NCBI GenBank assembly: GCA_036498565.1
Contig: DASYFG010000003.1
Span: 186,001-250,000 of the forward strand
Length of the DNA: 64,000 bases
DNA from: DASYFG01 sp036498565
GTDB taxonomy: Bacteria > Bacillota > Bacilli > Lactobacillales > Lactobacillaceae
Direction of reading: 5' to 3'
Shown here: one piece after another, positions 8,431-18,000 of the stretch
Numbering within the stretch: position 1 is the first letter of the stretch
Layout of the letters: every line of letters begins with the position of its first letter
Notes under the pieces: model-generated
Told to the model about the DNA's origin: nothing
Databases searched by the model: none
The model's input: the letters and a program-made list of their open reading frames with translations, nothing else
Made by a program: the position numbers and the translations under genes

Positions 8431-8670
8431 ATGAAAGCAGATTTGCACCCAGAATACCAAGCAGTTGTATTCGTTGACGCAACAACAGGCGCAAAGTTCT
8501 TGTCAGCTTCAACAGTTTCATCAAACGAAACAGTTGAATTTGAAGGTCAAGAATACCCAGCCATTCGTATGGAAATCACGTCAGACTCACACCCATTCTA
8601 CACAGGTAAGCAAAAGTTCACGCAAGCCGACGGTGCGGTTGACAAGTTTAACAAGAAGTACGGTTTCTAA
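8431..8670 (+). CDS. rpmE2: 50S ribosomal protein L31, type B (zinc-free)
   Basis: A 79-residue L31 starting MKADLHPEYQAVVFVDATTG and ending in KFNKKYGF. It lacks the CxxC pairs of the zinc-binding form, so it is the type B paralogue that in B. subtilis replaces the zinc form during zinc shortage. SD AAGGAG precedes the ATG. It is monocistronic, with its own promoter and a strong terminator. Confidence 0.93.
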   Translation: MKADLHPEYQAVVFVDATTGAKFLSASTVSSNETVEFEGQEYPAIRMEITSDSHPFYTGKQKFTQADGAVDKFNKKYGF

Positions 8671-8679
8671 GCGTATTTC

Positions 8680-8707
8680 AAAAAAGCAGGCAATGTCCTG
8701 CTTTTTT
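8680..8707 (+). terminator. rpmE2 terminator
   Basis: An 11-bp stem (8680-8690 with 8697-8707) ending in a T run. A TATAAT box for murF follows at 8714-8719. Confidence 0.85.
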
Positions 8708-8747
8708 CTTTGGTATAATTTAGGGAACAATGTCATTTGGAGGCAAT

Positions 8748-10103
8748 ATGAATTTTACTTTAGAACAATTGGCGCACGCTTTGGGGGCGCAATTTACGGG
8801 TGAGGCAACAACAGCGATTACTGGCGTGAAATTTGATTCACGCCAGGTGCAAGCTGGTGACTTGTTTTTGGCGTTGATCGCGGAAAATGATGGTCACGAC
8901 TACATCGAATCCGCTTTGGCAAATGGCGCGAGCGCCGTTTTGGTAGACGATGCTCATGACATCAAGCCTGAATGGCCGGCGATTATTGTGCCCGACACCT
9001 TGGTTGGTTTGCAACAACTCGGTGCGTGGCATCGCGCCCAAGTTGCGCCAAAAGTGATTGCAGTCACGGGTTCAAATGGTAAAACGACGACCAAAGACAT
9101 GATTGCAGCGGTCGTCAGTGCGCAATTTAACACGTATAAAACACCGGAAAATTTTAACAATGAAATTGGTGTGCCATTGACGTTGCTGCAAATGCCAGCG
9201 ACAACCGAAGTTTTGGTGATTGAGTTGGGCATGGATCGTCCGGGGCAAATTTCTGCTTTGTCAAAACTGGTACAGCCAGACGTGGCGATTATCACGATGA
9301 TTGGTGAAGCACACATCGAATTTTTCAAGACACGAGACCGCATTGCTGATGCAAAATTAGAAATCGTGGATGGTTTAGCGAACGACGGTGTGTTGATTAT
9401 TCCAATTAACGAACCGTTGTTGACGGCCAAAACGGCCAACTTGGCGCAACGGGTGGTGACCTTTGGTGTCAACGAAGCAGACGTTGTTGCAACAGACATT
9501 GCCAGCGTTTCTAATCAAACTGAATTCACGGCAAATGAAATTCGATTTGCTATTCCGCTCTTGGGCCTGTATAATGTGAACAATGCGCTTGCCGCGCTCA
9601 CGAGCGGGCATGAACTTGGTCTCACTTGGGCACAAATGCGCCCAGCATTAACAAATTTCCAACTCACAAAGATGCGAACGGAATGGATGCAATTGGCATC
9701 TGGCACGCGTTTGCTCAGCGATGTATACAACTCTAACCCCACAGCTGTTAGTGCCGTTCTTGCAACGTTTAAGACGGTTGAAGCGCCCGTCAAGCGGGTC
9801 GTTTTGGGGGATATGTTGGAATTAGGCGACGCGGCCAACGATTTGCACGCCGGATTAGCACAAGACTTGGATCCACGGGATTTCCAAGCAGTTTATTTAG
9901 TAGGGGACTTAATGCGGAACAACCTCTATCCAAAACTGTTGGAGAAGTATTTGCCCGAACAATTACACGTCTATGGCAAAGACGAATTAAGTCAATTAAG
10001 CGCGGACTTAATGGCGCAGGCGTCCGAAAATGACGTCATTTTATTGAAAGCTAGCCACGGCATTCACTTAGAAAACGTGGTCACTACGCTCCAACAAGCG
10101 TAA
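8748..10103 (+). CDS. murF: UDP-MurNAc-tripeptide--D-Ala-D-Ala ligase
   Basis: Adds D-Ala-D-Ala to the muropeptide precursor with ATP. The 451-residue protein has the Mur ligase order: an N-terminal substrate domain (GVKFDSRQVQAGDLFLAL), the ATP-binding motif TGSNGKTTTKDM near residue 110, NFNNEIGVPLTLL, ELGMDRPGQI, and a C-terminal domain with SDVYNSNPTA and VLGDMLELG. The start is ATG 8748 with GGAGG five bases upstream; an earlier in-frame ATG (8730) lies before that SD and is unlikely. A TATAAT at 8714-8719 suggests its own short-leader promoter. cshA follows after 16 bases. Confidence 0.95.
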   Translation: MNFTLEQLAHALGAQFTGEATTAITGVKFDSRQVQAGDLFLALIAENDGHDYIESALANGASAVLVDDAHDIKPEWPAIIVPDTLVGLQQLGAWHRAQVAPKVIAVTGSNGKTTTKDMIAAVVSAQFNTYKTPENFNNEIGVPLTLLQMPATTEVLVIELGMDRPGQISALSKLVQPDVAIITMIGEAHIEFFKTRDRIADAKLEIVDGLANDGVLIIPINEPLLTAKTANLAQRVVTFGVNEADVVATDIASVSNQTEFTANEIRFAIPLLGLYNVNNALAALTSGHELGLTWAQMRPALTNFQLTKMRTEWMQLASGTRLLSDVYNSNPTAVSAVLATFKTVEAPVKRVVLGDMLELGDAANDLHAGLAQDLDPRDFQAVYLVGDLMRNNLYPKLLEKYLPEQLHVYGKDELSQLSADLMAQASENDVILLKASHGIHLENVVTTLQQA

Positions 10104-10119
10104 GAAACGGAGAAGACAT

Positions 10120-11739
10120 TTGAAATTTGAAGAACTCGGCTTGTCAGCCGAATTGTTGCAAGCGATCACAACGCACGGATACGTGGAAGCTACACCTATC
10201 CAAGAAAAGACGATTCCTTTGACGCTCGCAGGGCGCGACGTTATCGGACAAGCGCAAACAGGTACAGGAAAGACAGCCGCTTTTGGTTTGCCAATCTTGG
10301 AAAACGTTGATTTGGAAAGCCGCGACATTCAAGCGGTGATCGTATCACCAACGCGTGAATTGGCGATCCAAACAGCCGAAGAATTAACAAAATTAGGCCG
10401 CGACAAGCGCGTAAAAGTGCAAGTTGTCTTTGGTGGAGCGGACATCCGTCGCCAAATCAACGGCTTTAAAGACCGTCCACAAATTTTGGTTGGTACACCA
10501 GGACGTTTGTTGGACCACATCAAGCGTGGTACTGCCAAATTGGGTGGCGTGAAGACATTGGTTTTGGATGAAGCCGATGAAATGTTGAACATGGGCTTCT
10601 TGGAAGACATCGAAGCAATCATCGCCGCAACACCAGCTTCTCGCCAAACATTGTTGTTCTCAGCAACAATGCCAGCAGCGATCAAGCGTATAGGGGTGCA
10701 ATTCATGCAAAACCCTGAACACATTGCCATCGAAGCTAAGGAATTGACAACTGATTTGGTTGACCAATACTTTGTTCGTATGCACGAAACAGAAAAATTT
10801 GACGTTTTGGCACGTTTGATTGACATCCAACACCCTGGTTTGGCCGTGGTGTTTGGTCGGACAAAGCGCCGTGTTGAAGAATTGTCACGTGGTTTGGAAG
10901 CGCGTGGTTACCATGCCGCTGGGTTGCACGGTGATTTGACACAACAAATGCGTTCACGTGTCTTGGCACAATTCAAGTCAGGTGAAATCAACGTGTTGGT
11001 AGCGACTGACGTTGCGGCCCGTGGATTGGACGTTAAGGGTGTGACGCACGTTTATAACTTCGATATTCCGCAAGAATCTGAAGCTTACGTGCACCGTATT
11101 GGCCGTACTGGTCGTGCCGGTGCGTCAGGTACGTCTGTAACTTTGGTTGCGCCAAACGAAATGGACTACTTGCGTGACATCGAAGAATTGACAAAGAAGC
11201 GCATGTTGCCTTTGATGCCACCAACGGCACAAGATGCTTTGGTTGGTCGCATGGGCCACGCCGTTGATGCAATTCCTGCTGTTTTGGCTGGTTTGAAGGG
11301 CGCTGATGTGTCTGAACAAGTCGCTGATTTGATGGGGAAGTACTCAGCAGAAGAATTGGCCACAGCTTTGTTGGCGTCAGCTGCTGGTTTGGACAAAGCC
11401 GAAACACCAGTTGTGATCACACGCGAAAAGCCTTTGCCACGTAAGCGTCGCTCAGGTGGCGGCGGTGGTCGTTCATACGGTGGTGGTTCACGTGGTGGCG
11501 ACCGTAACCGTGGTGGAAACGGTGGCGGACGTCGTTACGGCAACGGTGAACGTCGCGGTAACGGCGAAGGTCGTGAAGGCCGTAGCTTTGGTGGTGACCG
11601 TCGTGCCCGCGAAGACCGTCGCAACGGTGATTACCGTCAACGCGATGGCCGTTCAAACGGTGGCAACCGTCGCTCAAACGCCTCAACCGGCAACGGTGGC
11701 GGACGTAAGCGCGAATTTGTGATTCGTGAAAGTAATTAA
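10120..11739 (+). CDS. cshA: DEAD-box RNA helicase CshA
   Basis: ATP-dependent RNA helicase, in Firmicutes tied to the RNA degradosome, ribosome assembly and cold growth. The 539-residue protein has the Q motif (FEELGLSAELL), AQTGTGKT (motif I), PTRELAIQ, TPGRLLDH, DEAD (VLDEADEML), SAT and HRIGRTGRAG. From about residue 445 the tail is Gly/Arg-rich with many RGG/RRG units and binds RNA in relatives. The start is TTG 10120 preceded by CGGAG. The order murF-cshA-acpS-alr-mazF is conserved in Bacilli. Confidence 0.95.
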   Translation: MKFEELGLSAELLQAITTHGYVEATPIQEKTIPLTLAGRDVIGQAQTGTGKTAAFGLPILENVDLESRDIQAVIVSPTRELAIQTAEELTKLGRDKRVKVQVVFGGADIRRQINGFKDRPQILVGTPGRLLDHIKRGTAKLGGVKTLVLDEADEMLNMGFLEDIEAIIAATPASRQTLLFSATMPAAIKRIGVQFMQNPEHIAIEAKELTTDLVDQYFVRMHETEKFDVLARLIDIQHPGLAVVFGRTKRRVEELSRGLEARGYHAAGLHGDLTQQMRSRVLAQFKSGEINVLVATDVAARGLDVKGVTHVYNFDIPQESEAYVHRIGRTGRAGASGTSVTLVAPNEMDYLRDIEELTKKRMLPLMPPTAQDALVGRMGHAVDAIPAVLAGLKGADVSEQVADLMGKYSAEELATALLASAAGLDKAETPVVITREKPLPRKRRSGGGGGRSYGGGSRGGDRNRGGNGGGRRYGNGERRGNGEGREGRSFGGDRRAREDRRNGDYRQRDGRSNGGNRRSNASTGNGGGRKREFVIRESN

Positions 11740-11745
11740 TTAAGG

Positions 11746-11773
11746 CGCGTGACCTAGTGGTCGCGCGTTTTTT
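11746..11773 (+). terminator. cshA terminator
   Basis: A 9-bp stem with one G-T pair (11746-11754 with 11759-11767), loop TAGT, followed by TTTTTT. Confidence 0.8.
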
Positions 11774-11790
11774 GGTGTACAATTAACTTT

Positions 11791-12186
11791 ATGATTATTG
11801 GATTTGGCAATGATATTGAATCAATTAGTCGCATCAATGCGCTGCTGGAACGCAAGCCGCAGTTTTTTGATGTGATTTTAACGCCAGCAGAACGGGCGGC
11901 AGCGGCACAGCGCAACGGCAAGCACTATGTCGAATTTTTGGCAGGGCGCTTTTCGGCAAAAGAAGCTTACGCCAAAGCAGTCGGCACGGGTATTGGCGCA
12001 CAAGCGCACTGGCAAGATATTGAAGTGTTGAATACGGAAAATGGGCGGCCGGTGATGACGGTGAAAAACAATCCGCATCGGCTCCATGTCGCCATTTCGC
12101 ACAGCGGAGATTTGGTCAACACATCGGTTATTATTGAACAATTGGAGGACGCGCATGCTGACACGACCAACTTGGGCGGAAATTGA
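11791..12186 (+). CDS. acpS: holo-[acyl-carrier-protein] synthase
   Basis: Transfers the phosphopantetheine arm from CoA to acyl carrier protein. The 131-residue protein shows GFGNDIESI with the metal-binding Asp8, GRFSAKEAYAKAVGTGIG with the second metal ligand Glu, and VAISHSGD. No SD precedes the ATG. A TACAAT box at 11778-11783 lies seven bases before it, directly after the cshA terminator, so the mRNA is probably leaderless. The 3' end overlaps alr by 32 bases in another frame, so the two are co-transcribed. Confidence 0.93.
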   Translation: MIIGFGNDIESISRINALLERKPQFFDVILTPAERAAAAQRNGKHYVEFLAGRFSAKEAYAKAVGTGIGAQAHWQDIEVLNTENGRPVMTVKNNPHRLHVAISHSGDLVNTSVIIEQLEDAHADTTNLGGN

Positions 12187-13255
12187 TTTACAAGCATTAC
12201 AAAATAACGCGCGCACCATCATCAAACACGCTGGGGCCGAACGCTTAATTGCGGTGGTCAAAGCCAACGCCTACGGACACGGCGCCGTTGAAGTGGCGCG
12301 CGGGTTGCGTGATATTGGCGTGGCTGACTTTGGTGTTGCGACGGTTGATGAAGGTTTGGAGCTACGCGCGGCCGGCATTGATGGCCAAATTGCTTTGCTC
12401 GGCGTACAAGATGTGGCCGCGGTGCCGGTGATGGTGGCACAACGTTTGACACCGGCAGTTGGTGAATTGGCTTGGTTACAAGCTGCTGTTGAACAAATCG
12501 CTGATGGCGACGTGCTTACGGTCCAAATTGAAGCGGACACGGGCATGGGCCGCATGGGCGCACGCGATACGCAAACGTTACAAGCGGTGTATGATTTTGT
12601 GATGGCGGAACCAAAATTGGCGGTAGCCGGTGTCTTTATGCATTTTGCGACGGCTGATGATACACAAGTCGACTATTTTGCTCAGCAGTATGCGTTGTTT
12701 GAAAAGATGATTGGGCAAACGCACATTCCGCGTGATTTAGTACATGTTGCAAATTCGGGCACGGCGTTGTGGCATGCAAATGAGGTGGATACGCACACGA
12801 TTCGCGTTGGATCGGCTTTGTATGGGTACAATCCGTCGGTGGATGAATTGCCGATGCCGGTTGATTTGCAGCCGGTTTTGCGCTTGGTCAGCCAATTAGG
12901 CGCGGTGCATCAACTTAAAAAAGGTGAGTCGGTGAGCTACGGCGCGACGTTTACGGCTGACCGCGACATGTGGGTTGGTACGTTGCCAATTGGGTATGCG
13001 GATGGCTATCGGCGTAGTTTGCAAGGCGCGCCTGTTTTGGTGAATGGCGTGCGACAACAGGTGATTGGGCGGGTGACAATGGATCAAATTTTGGTCACAT
13101 TAGACCGCCAATATCCTGTCGGCACAAACGTGACATTGATTGGCGCTGACGGCGCGGATGCGATTAGTTTGGAAGAACTCGCTGCATTTGCTGATACGAT
13201 TCCACATGAATTATTAACGCAAATTAGTTTGCGCGTGCCACGCGTAGTAGTTTAA
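12155..13255 (+). CDS. alr: alanine racemase
   Basis: PLP enzyme making D-alanine for peptidoglycan and teichoic acid. The 366-residue protein has the PLP-lysine motif AVVKANAYGHG near residue 38, a fold type III barrel, and the C-terminal domain with SYGATFTA, which carries the second catalytic Tyr. The start is ATG 12155, seven bases after GGAGG and inside the end of acpS; the longer frame from 12086 has no SD and no conserved sequence. A small hairpin without T run (13259-13276) separates it from mazF. Confidence 0.95.
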   Translation: MLTRPTWAEIDLQALQNNARTIIKHAGAERLIAVVKANAYGHGAVEVARGLRDIGVADFGVATVDEGLELRAAGIDGQIALLGVQDVAAVPVMVAQRLTPAVGELAWLQAAVEQIADGDVLTVQIEADTGMGRMGARDTQTLQAVYDFVMAEPKLAVAGVFMHFATADDTQVDYFAQQYALFEKMIGQTHIPRDLVHVANSGTALWHANEVDTHTIRVGSALYGYNPSVDELPMPVDLQPVLRLVSQLGAVHQLKKGESVSYGATFTADRDMWVGTLPIGYADGYRRSLQGAPVLVNGVRQQVIGRVTMDQILVTLDRQYPVGTNVTLIGADGADAISLEELAAFADTIPHELLTQISLRVPRVVV

Positions 13256-13294
13256 AAAAGCAGCCAAACGGCTGCTGTACATAAGGAAATGACT

Positions 13295-13645
13295 ATGGAA
13301 AAGATTTATCGGGGCGATATTTTTTACGCTGATTTGCGCCCGACGGTGGGCTCGGAGCAAGGCGGTTTGCGGCCGGTTTTGGTCGTGCAAAACGATGTGG
13401 GGAATTTGCATTCGCCCACGGTGATTGTTGCGGCAATTACTTCTCAACAAAGCAAAGCGAAATTACCCACGCACGTGGAAATCAGCGCGGAAGCGGCGGG
13501 TTTGAAAAAAGATTCGGTGATTTTATTAGAACAAGTGCGTACGATTGACAAACAACGGTTGCGCGATCGCTTGACGCATTTGGCGCCGGAGCATGCAATT
13601 ATGGTGGCGGTGAATGCGGCTTTGCAGGTGAGTTTTCATTTATAA
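13295..13645 (+). CDS. MazF/PemK-type mRNA interferase (EndoA)
   Basis: A 116-residue toxin-family endoribonuclease. It shows YRGDIFYADLRPTVGSEQGGLRPVLVVQND, then VIVAAITSQ and SVILLEQVRTIDKQRL, all typical of EndoA/NdoA of Firmicutes, which cuts mRNA at short motifs. The start is ATG 13295, seven bases after AAGGA; an ATG six bases upstream is too close to the SD. In Bacillus the antitoxin gene ndoAI lies between alr and this gene, but here only 39 bases separate them and no antitoxin frame exists on either side. The catalytic framework looks intact. Confidence 0.9.
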   Translation: MEKIYRGDIFYADLRPTVGSEQGGLRPVLVVQNDVGNLHSPTVIVAAITSQQSKAKLPTHVEISAEAAGLKKDSVILLEQVRTIDKQRLRDRLTHLAPEHAIMVAVNAALQVSFHL

Positions 13646-13669
13646 AAAACCGCCTCAACGGGCGGTTTT
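13646..13669. terminator. bidirectional terminator mazF / CBS gene
   Basis: A 9-bp stem (13646-13654 with 13661-13669) flanked by A and T runs, between convergent genes. It overlaps the end of the CBS gene. Confidence 0.8.
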
Positions 13670-14321
13670 AGCTGAATTGCGCCAAATTTTCGATGTCTAT
13701 GACGGAGAAACCTTGGCGGTTGAGTTTGTCAGTGAGCAGATCCAACATGGGACTTTCGTAAGGCAAAGGCAATGTGATTAACAATGTCATGCCGCTTTGC
13801 GTAAAGGTTTGCTCGGTGTTGCGCAATGACAAAACCGATGAAATGTTGGCATAACGGGAGATGGTTTTGGCGATTTTTGATAATTCGCCGGGCGTGTTTT
13901 TGTTCAAAGCCACGGAAATGGCCACGCCACCGTCTTCAACCGACCAACTTTGCGCGAGCAAATCCATCAAAGATTTGTGGGTGAAAACGCCAAAGAAATG
14001 GTGATTTTCATCTAAAACAGCGATGAAAGGCAAATCCCGCAGGACGAAAAACAATTCGTAAAATTGGCTGTCTTTGAAAATGAACTTGGTTGAATTGCGC
14101 ATCAACGTCGTCACTGGTAAGCTTAAATCACCGTTGTTGGCCTGATGCTCAAAGAGATGTTGCTTATAAATGTTGCCACGAAAAATCATGCCCTGCGCAT
14201 CCAAAATCGGAATTGCACGCATGCTATTGGTCGCAAAAATCTCAGCTACTTCGGCGAGCGTCGTATTTTCGGTGACGGTGACCAACTCATCTTTAGTTTG
14301 AATAAGGGAAATATCGATCAT
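13668..14321 (-). CDS. CBS-pair protein with ACT-like C-terminus
   Basis: A 217-residue cytosolic protein. Two CBS motifs fill about residues 1-125 (LAEVAEIFATNSMRAIPILDAQG, then FYELFFVLRDLPFIAVLDENHHFFGVFTHKSLMDLL). The remainder (GVAISVALNKNTPGELSKIAKTISRYANISSV) reads like an ACT-type regulatory domain. AcuB and the c-di-AMP-binding CbpA of Listeria have this architecture, so an adenine-nucleotide sensor is plausible; the ligand cannot be read from sequence. SD is weak (GGA about 12 bases upstream). It converges with mazF and diverges from pth. Confidence 0.7.
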   Translation of the reverse strand: MIDISLIQTKDELVTVTENTTLAEVAEIFATNSMRAIPILDAQGMIFRGNIYKQHLFEHQANNGDLSLPVTTLMRNSTKFIFKDSQFYELFFVLRDLPFIAVLDENHHFFGVFTHKSLMDLLAQSWSVEDGGVAISVALNKNTPGELSKIAKTISRYANISSVLSLRNTEQTFTQSGMTLLITLPLPYESPMLDLLTDKLNRQGFSVIDIENLAQFS

Positions 14322-14422
14322 TTTATGTTCATTCCATTAAGTTTTTATCATTTAAAAGTGTAACATATTCATGGCGGTAAAACTAGCGCGGTCAACTTTT
14401 ATTTTTGTTTTGGTGTGGTTAA

Positions 14423-14436
14423 TGATAACGTTTTCA
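14423..14436. promoter_or_regulatory. candidate cre site (CcpA operator)
   Basis: TGATAACGTTTTCA fits the degenerate catabolite-responsive element TGWNANCGNTNWCA at every position. It lies in the 159-bp gap between the divergent CBS gene and pth, which also holds a small hairpin (about 14438-14457). No strong -35/-10 pair was found nearby, so which gene it controls is unclear. Confidence 0.4.
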
Positions 14437-14480
14437 TGGTGGTTCTTTGAATCACCACAGATTTTAAAGAGGATTTAATT

Positions 14481-15047
14481 ATGAAATTTATTGTCGGTTT
14501 AGGAAATATTGGTGAAAAATACGCGAACACGCGCCACAACATCGGTTTTATGACGGTGGATTTGTTGGCGGCACAATTGGGTGTGTCGTTTGCGCCAACG
14601 AAGTTTTTTGCTTTGACGGCCAAAGCAACTTTGGCGGGTGAAGTAATTTATTTGGTCAAACCAACTACGTACATGAATGATTCCGGCAAAGCCGTGCGTG
14701 CTTTGTTGAATTTTTATGGCGGTGATGTGGCTGATGTGTTGATTTTGGTCGATGATATGGACATGGATTTGGGCAAATTACGCTTCCGCGCCCAAGGTTC
14801 GGCCGGCGGACATAACGGCTTGAAAAGCCTATTTGCCCACTTGGGCACGCAACAATTATGGCGTTTGAAAATGGGCATCGGCCACGCCGAATATGAACAT
14901 GGCGCAGTCATCGACTACGTCTTAGGTAAGTTCACAAAATCAGAAATGGCGCTGGTTGAACCACAAATGGACCGCGCTACGCGCGCGGTTGAGGCGTGGA
15001 TTCAAGAACCAGACGTCGGCAAATTGGGGAATACATTTAACGGATGA
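14481..15047 (+). CDS. pth: peptidyl-tRNA hydrolase
   Basis: Releases tRNA from prematurely dropped peptidyl-tRNA. The 188-residue protein has GLGNIGEKYANTRHNIGF with the catalytic His20, VDDMDMDLGKLR with the conserved Asp, and GSAGGHNGLKS. The first motif usually reads GLGNPG; here the Pro is Ile. SD GAGGA precedes the ATG. It is translationally coupled to mfd (ATGA overlap), the standard pth-mfd order. Confidence 0.94.
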   Translation: MKFIVGLGNIGEKYANTRHNIGFMTVDLLAAQLGVSFAPTKFFALTAKATLAGEVIYLVKPTTYMNDSGKAVRALLNFYGGDVADVLILVDDMDMDLGKLRFRAQGSAGGHNGLKSLFAHLGTQQLWRLKMGIGHAEYEHGAVIDYVLGKFTKSEMALVEPQMDRATRAVEAWIQEPDVGKLGNTFNG

Positions 15048-18000
15048 CATGGATTGATTTACTGGCGCAAGTAACGCCAGTGCAAAATTTAATAAAGACG
15101 GGTCAACAATTGGTGTTGGGTGTCAACGGCAGTGCGCGGGCCGCTTTGATTGCGGCGCGCTATTTGGCGAACCCACAAACAATGTTAGTCGTGACCGACA
15201 CGCAAGCGCATGCAGAAAATTTGCAGGCAGATTTGAGTGTTTTGTTGGCGGACGTGAACGTCGCGTTGTTTGCCACGGAAGAGAGTCTCGCAACGGAAAT
15301 GGCGATTAGTTCGCCGGAAGCGGCTTTGACGCGGGTGCAGGCAATGGCTGCGTTGCGCAGTGAACAAGCGGCCGTGGTGGTGACGAGCGCGGCTGGTTTG
15401 GCGCGCTATTTGCCGAAAGTGGCGACGTTTGAGGCGGCGCGCTTAACGTTAGCCGTCGGGCAGAAATATGCGTTTTCGGATTTGAAACACCAATTGTTAT
15501 TGATGGGGTATCGGCCGGTTTCTTTGGTGCAAAATCCGGGGGAGTTTGCCCAGCGCGGGGCGATTTTTGATATTTATCCGATGGATTTGGAAAACCCGCT
15601 GCGGTTGGATTTTTTTGATGATGAATTGGACGCGCTTAAAACATTTGACGTGGCCACGCAGCAAAGTCAAACGGTGCTAGATCGCTTTGAATTGGCGCCG
15701 GCGACTGATTTTTTGGTTGACGAAACTACGTTTGCAAGTGCGCGCAACCGTATTGTGTCGGACTTTGAAAATTACCGCAATACTTTGGCGGGTGCGGATA
15801 AGCGCAAAGCCACCGAAGGCTTTTTGTCACTGCAAGTCGCCCTAGATGAAGGGGAACGGCGTGCGGATATGTTGGCGTTTGCGCCGTACTTTTTTGCGGG
15901 TGAACAGACGCTTTTGGATTATGTGCCGGCTGATGGTTTGGTGGTGGTTGACGATTATGCGCGCGCGTTGAACGTGCGGGCGACGCAATTGGAGCGCGAT
16001 GTCGATTGGTTGGCGGATCAGCGTGCTAATTGGCAGTTTTTGCCGAGTGAGATTTGGCTAGCAGATGTGGCGCAATTGTTGGGGCATAACGCCCACCGAC
16101 AGTTGTTTTTGGCTAATTTCGAGCGTGGTTTGGGCAAATTACGTTGGGATGGCATCGAGCAAATAACCACACGACCGGCCACGCAGTATTACGGCCAATT
16201 AACCGCGTTAAAACCGGATTTGTTGCACGCCCAAGATGTGGGCGCGACCGTGATTTTGTTGGTCGGCGATTTAACGCGTGCAGAACAATTCCAACAAAGT
16301 TTGGCGGATTTTGACGTGCAAACACAAGTGGTCACCACGCCAGTTTTGCACCAAGTTCAAATTATGGTCGGCGAGTTATCGCAAGGATTTGACTGGGCCA
16401 GTGAGCACATTACAGTATTAACGGAAGCTGAGTTGTTTGCCAAAGCCCGTAAAGTGCGGCCGCGCACAACCAAAATCGCAAACGCCGAACGCCTGAAATC
16501 TTACAACGAACTCAACGTTGGCGATTATGTCGTGCACGTGCATCACGGGATCGGCCAATACGAAGGCCTGCAAACGATTGAACGAGACGGTGGCAAACAA
16601 GATTATTTGACGATTGCTTACCAAAAGAATGCCAAAATCTTCATTCCGGTCACGCAGTTAAACCTGATTCAAAAATACATCGGCGCAAACGATGCCGGCA
16701 AAGCGCCAAAACTTAACAAACTAGGCGGCACGGAATGGGCGAAGACCAAACGCCAAGTCGCGGCTAAAATCGAAGATATTGCCGACGAATTGTTAGAATT
16801 ATACGCACAACGTGAGGCGCAACAAGGCTTTGCTTTTCCGCCGGATGATGAGGCGGATATCCGTTTTGGCGTGAGTTTTGGCTATCCTGAAACGCCCGAT
16901 CAAGTGCGCAGCATTGAAGAAATCAAAGTCGATATGCAACGCGCTCGGCCGATGGACCGTTTGTTGGTCGGTGATGTCGGCTTTGGGAAAACGGAGGTGG
17001 CGTTGCGGGCCGTCTTTAAGGCCGCGCACGCGGGCAAACAAGTGGCCTTTCTGGCACCGACGACGATTTTGGCACAACAGCATTATGAAACGATGCTTTC
17101 ACGTTTTGCCGATTTTCCAGCGATCAAAATTGGCGTCCTGAGTCGTTTTCAAACGGCCGCCCAAAACAAAGCCGTCATCGCCCAACTCAAAGCAGGCGAC
17201 ATTCATGTTGTGGTCGGCACGCACCGTTTGTTGAGCGCGGACGTTGAGTTTGCCGACCTTGGTTTGCTCGTGATTGACGAAGAGCAACGTTTTGGCGTGA
17301 AGCACAAAGAAAAGCTCAAGCAATACCGGGCAAACGTTGATGTGCTCACGCTCACAGCCACGCCAATTCCACGTACGCTAAACATGGCCATGGTTGGAGC
17401 GCGTGATTTGTCGGTGATTGAAACGCCACCGGCTAACCGTTATCCAATTCAAACATACGTGATGGCCCAAGACTGGACGGTGATTCGTGACGCCATTGAC
17501 AAAGAACTTGCGCGTGACGGCCAAGTATTTTATTTGCATAATCGCGTGGCTGACATCGAACGCGTCGCCAGCCAAATTGAAGAAATCGTCCCGAATGCGC
17601 GTGTAGGCGTGATTCACGGCCAAATGAGTGAGACGCAACTTGAAAGTATTTTGTATGATTTTTTGAATAATGAATATGATGTGTTGGTGACCACGACGAT
17701 TATTGAAACGGGTGTGGACATTCCTAACGCCAACACGTTGATTGTGGAAAATGCCGACCACATGGGCTTGTCGCAACTTTATCAGTTGCGGGGGCGCGTC
17801 GGGCGTTCAACCCGCGTGGCTTACGCGTACTTCACCTATCCGTTCACGCGCACGCCAAGCGAAGAAGCGGAAAAGCGTTTGGAAGCGATTCGTGATTTTA
17901 CCGAACTTGGTTCCGGCTTTAAAATTGCGATGCGTGATTTGGCAATTCGCGGTGCGGGTGATTTGCTTGGTAAACAACAACACGGCTTTATCGACAGCGT

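Noticed and set aside
13259..13276. Terminator between alr and mazF
   Set aside because: The GCAGCC/GGCTGC hairpin is not followed by a T run; co-transcription is more likely.
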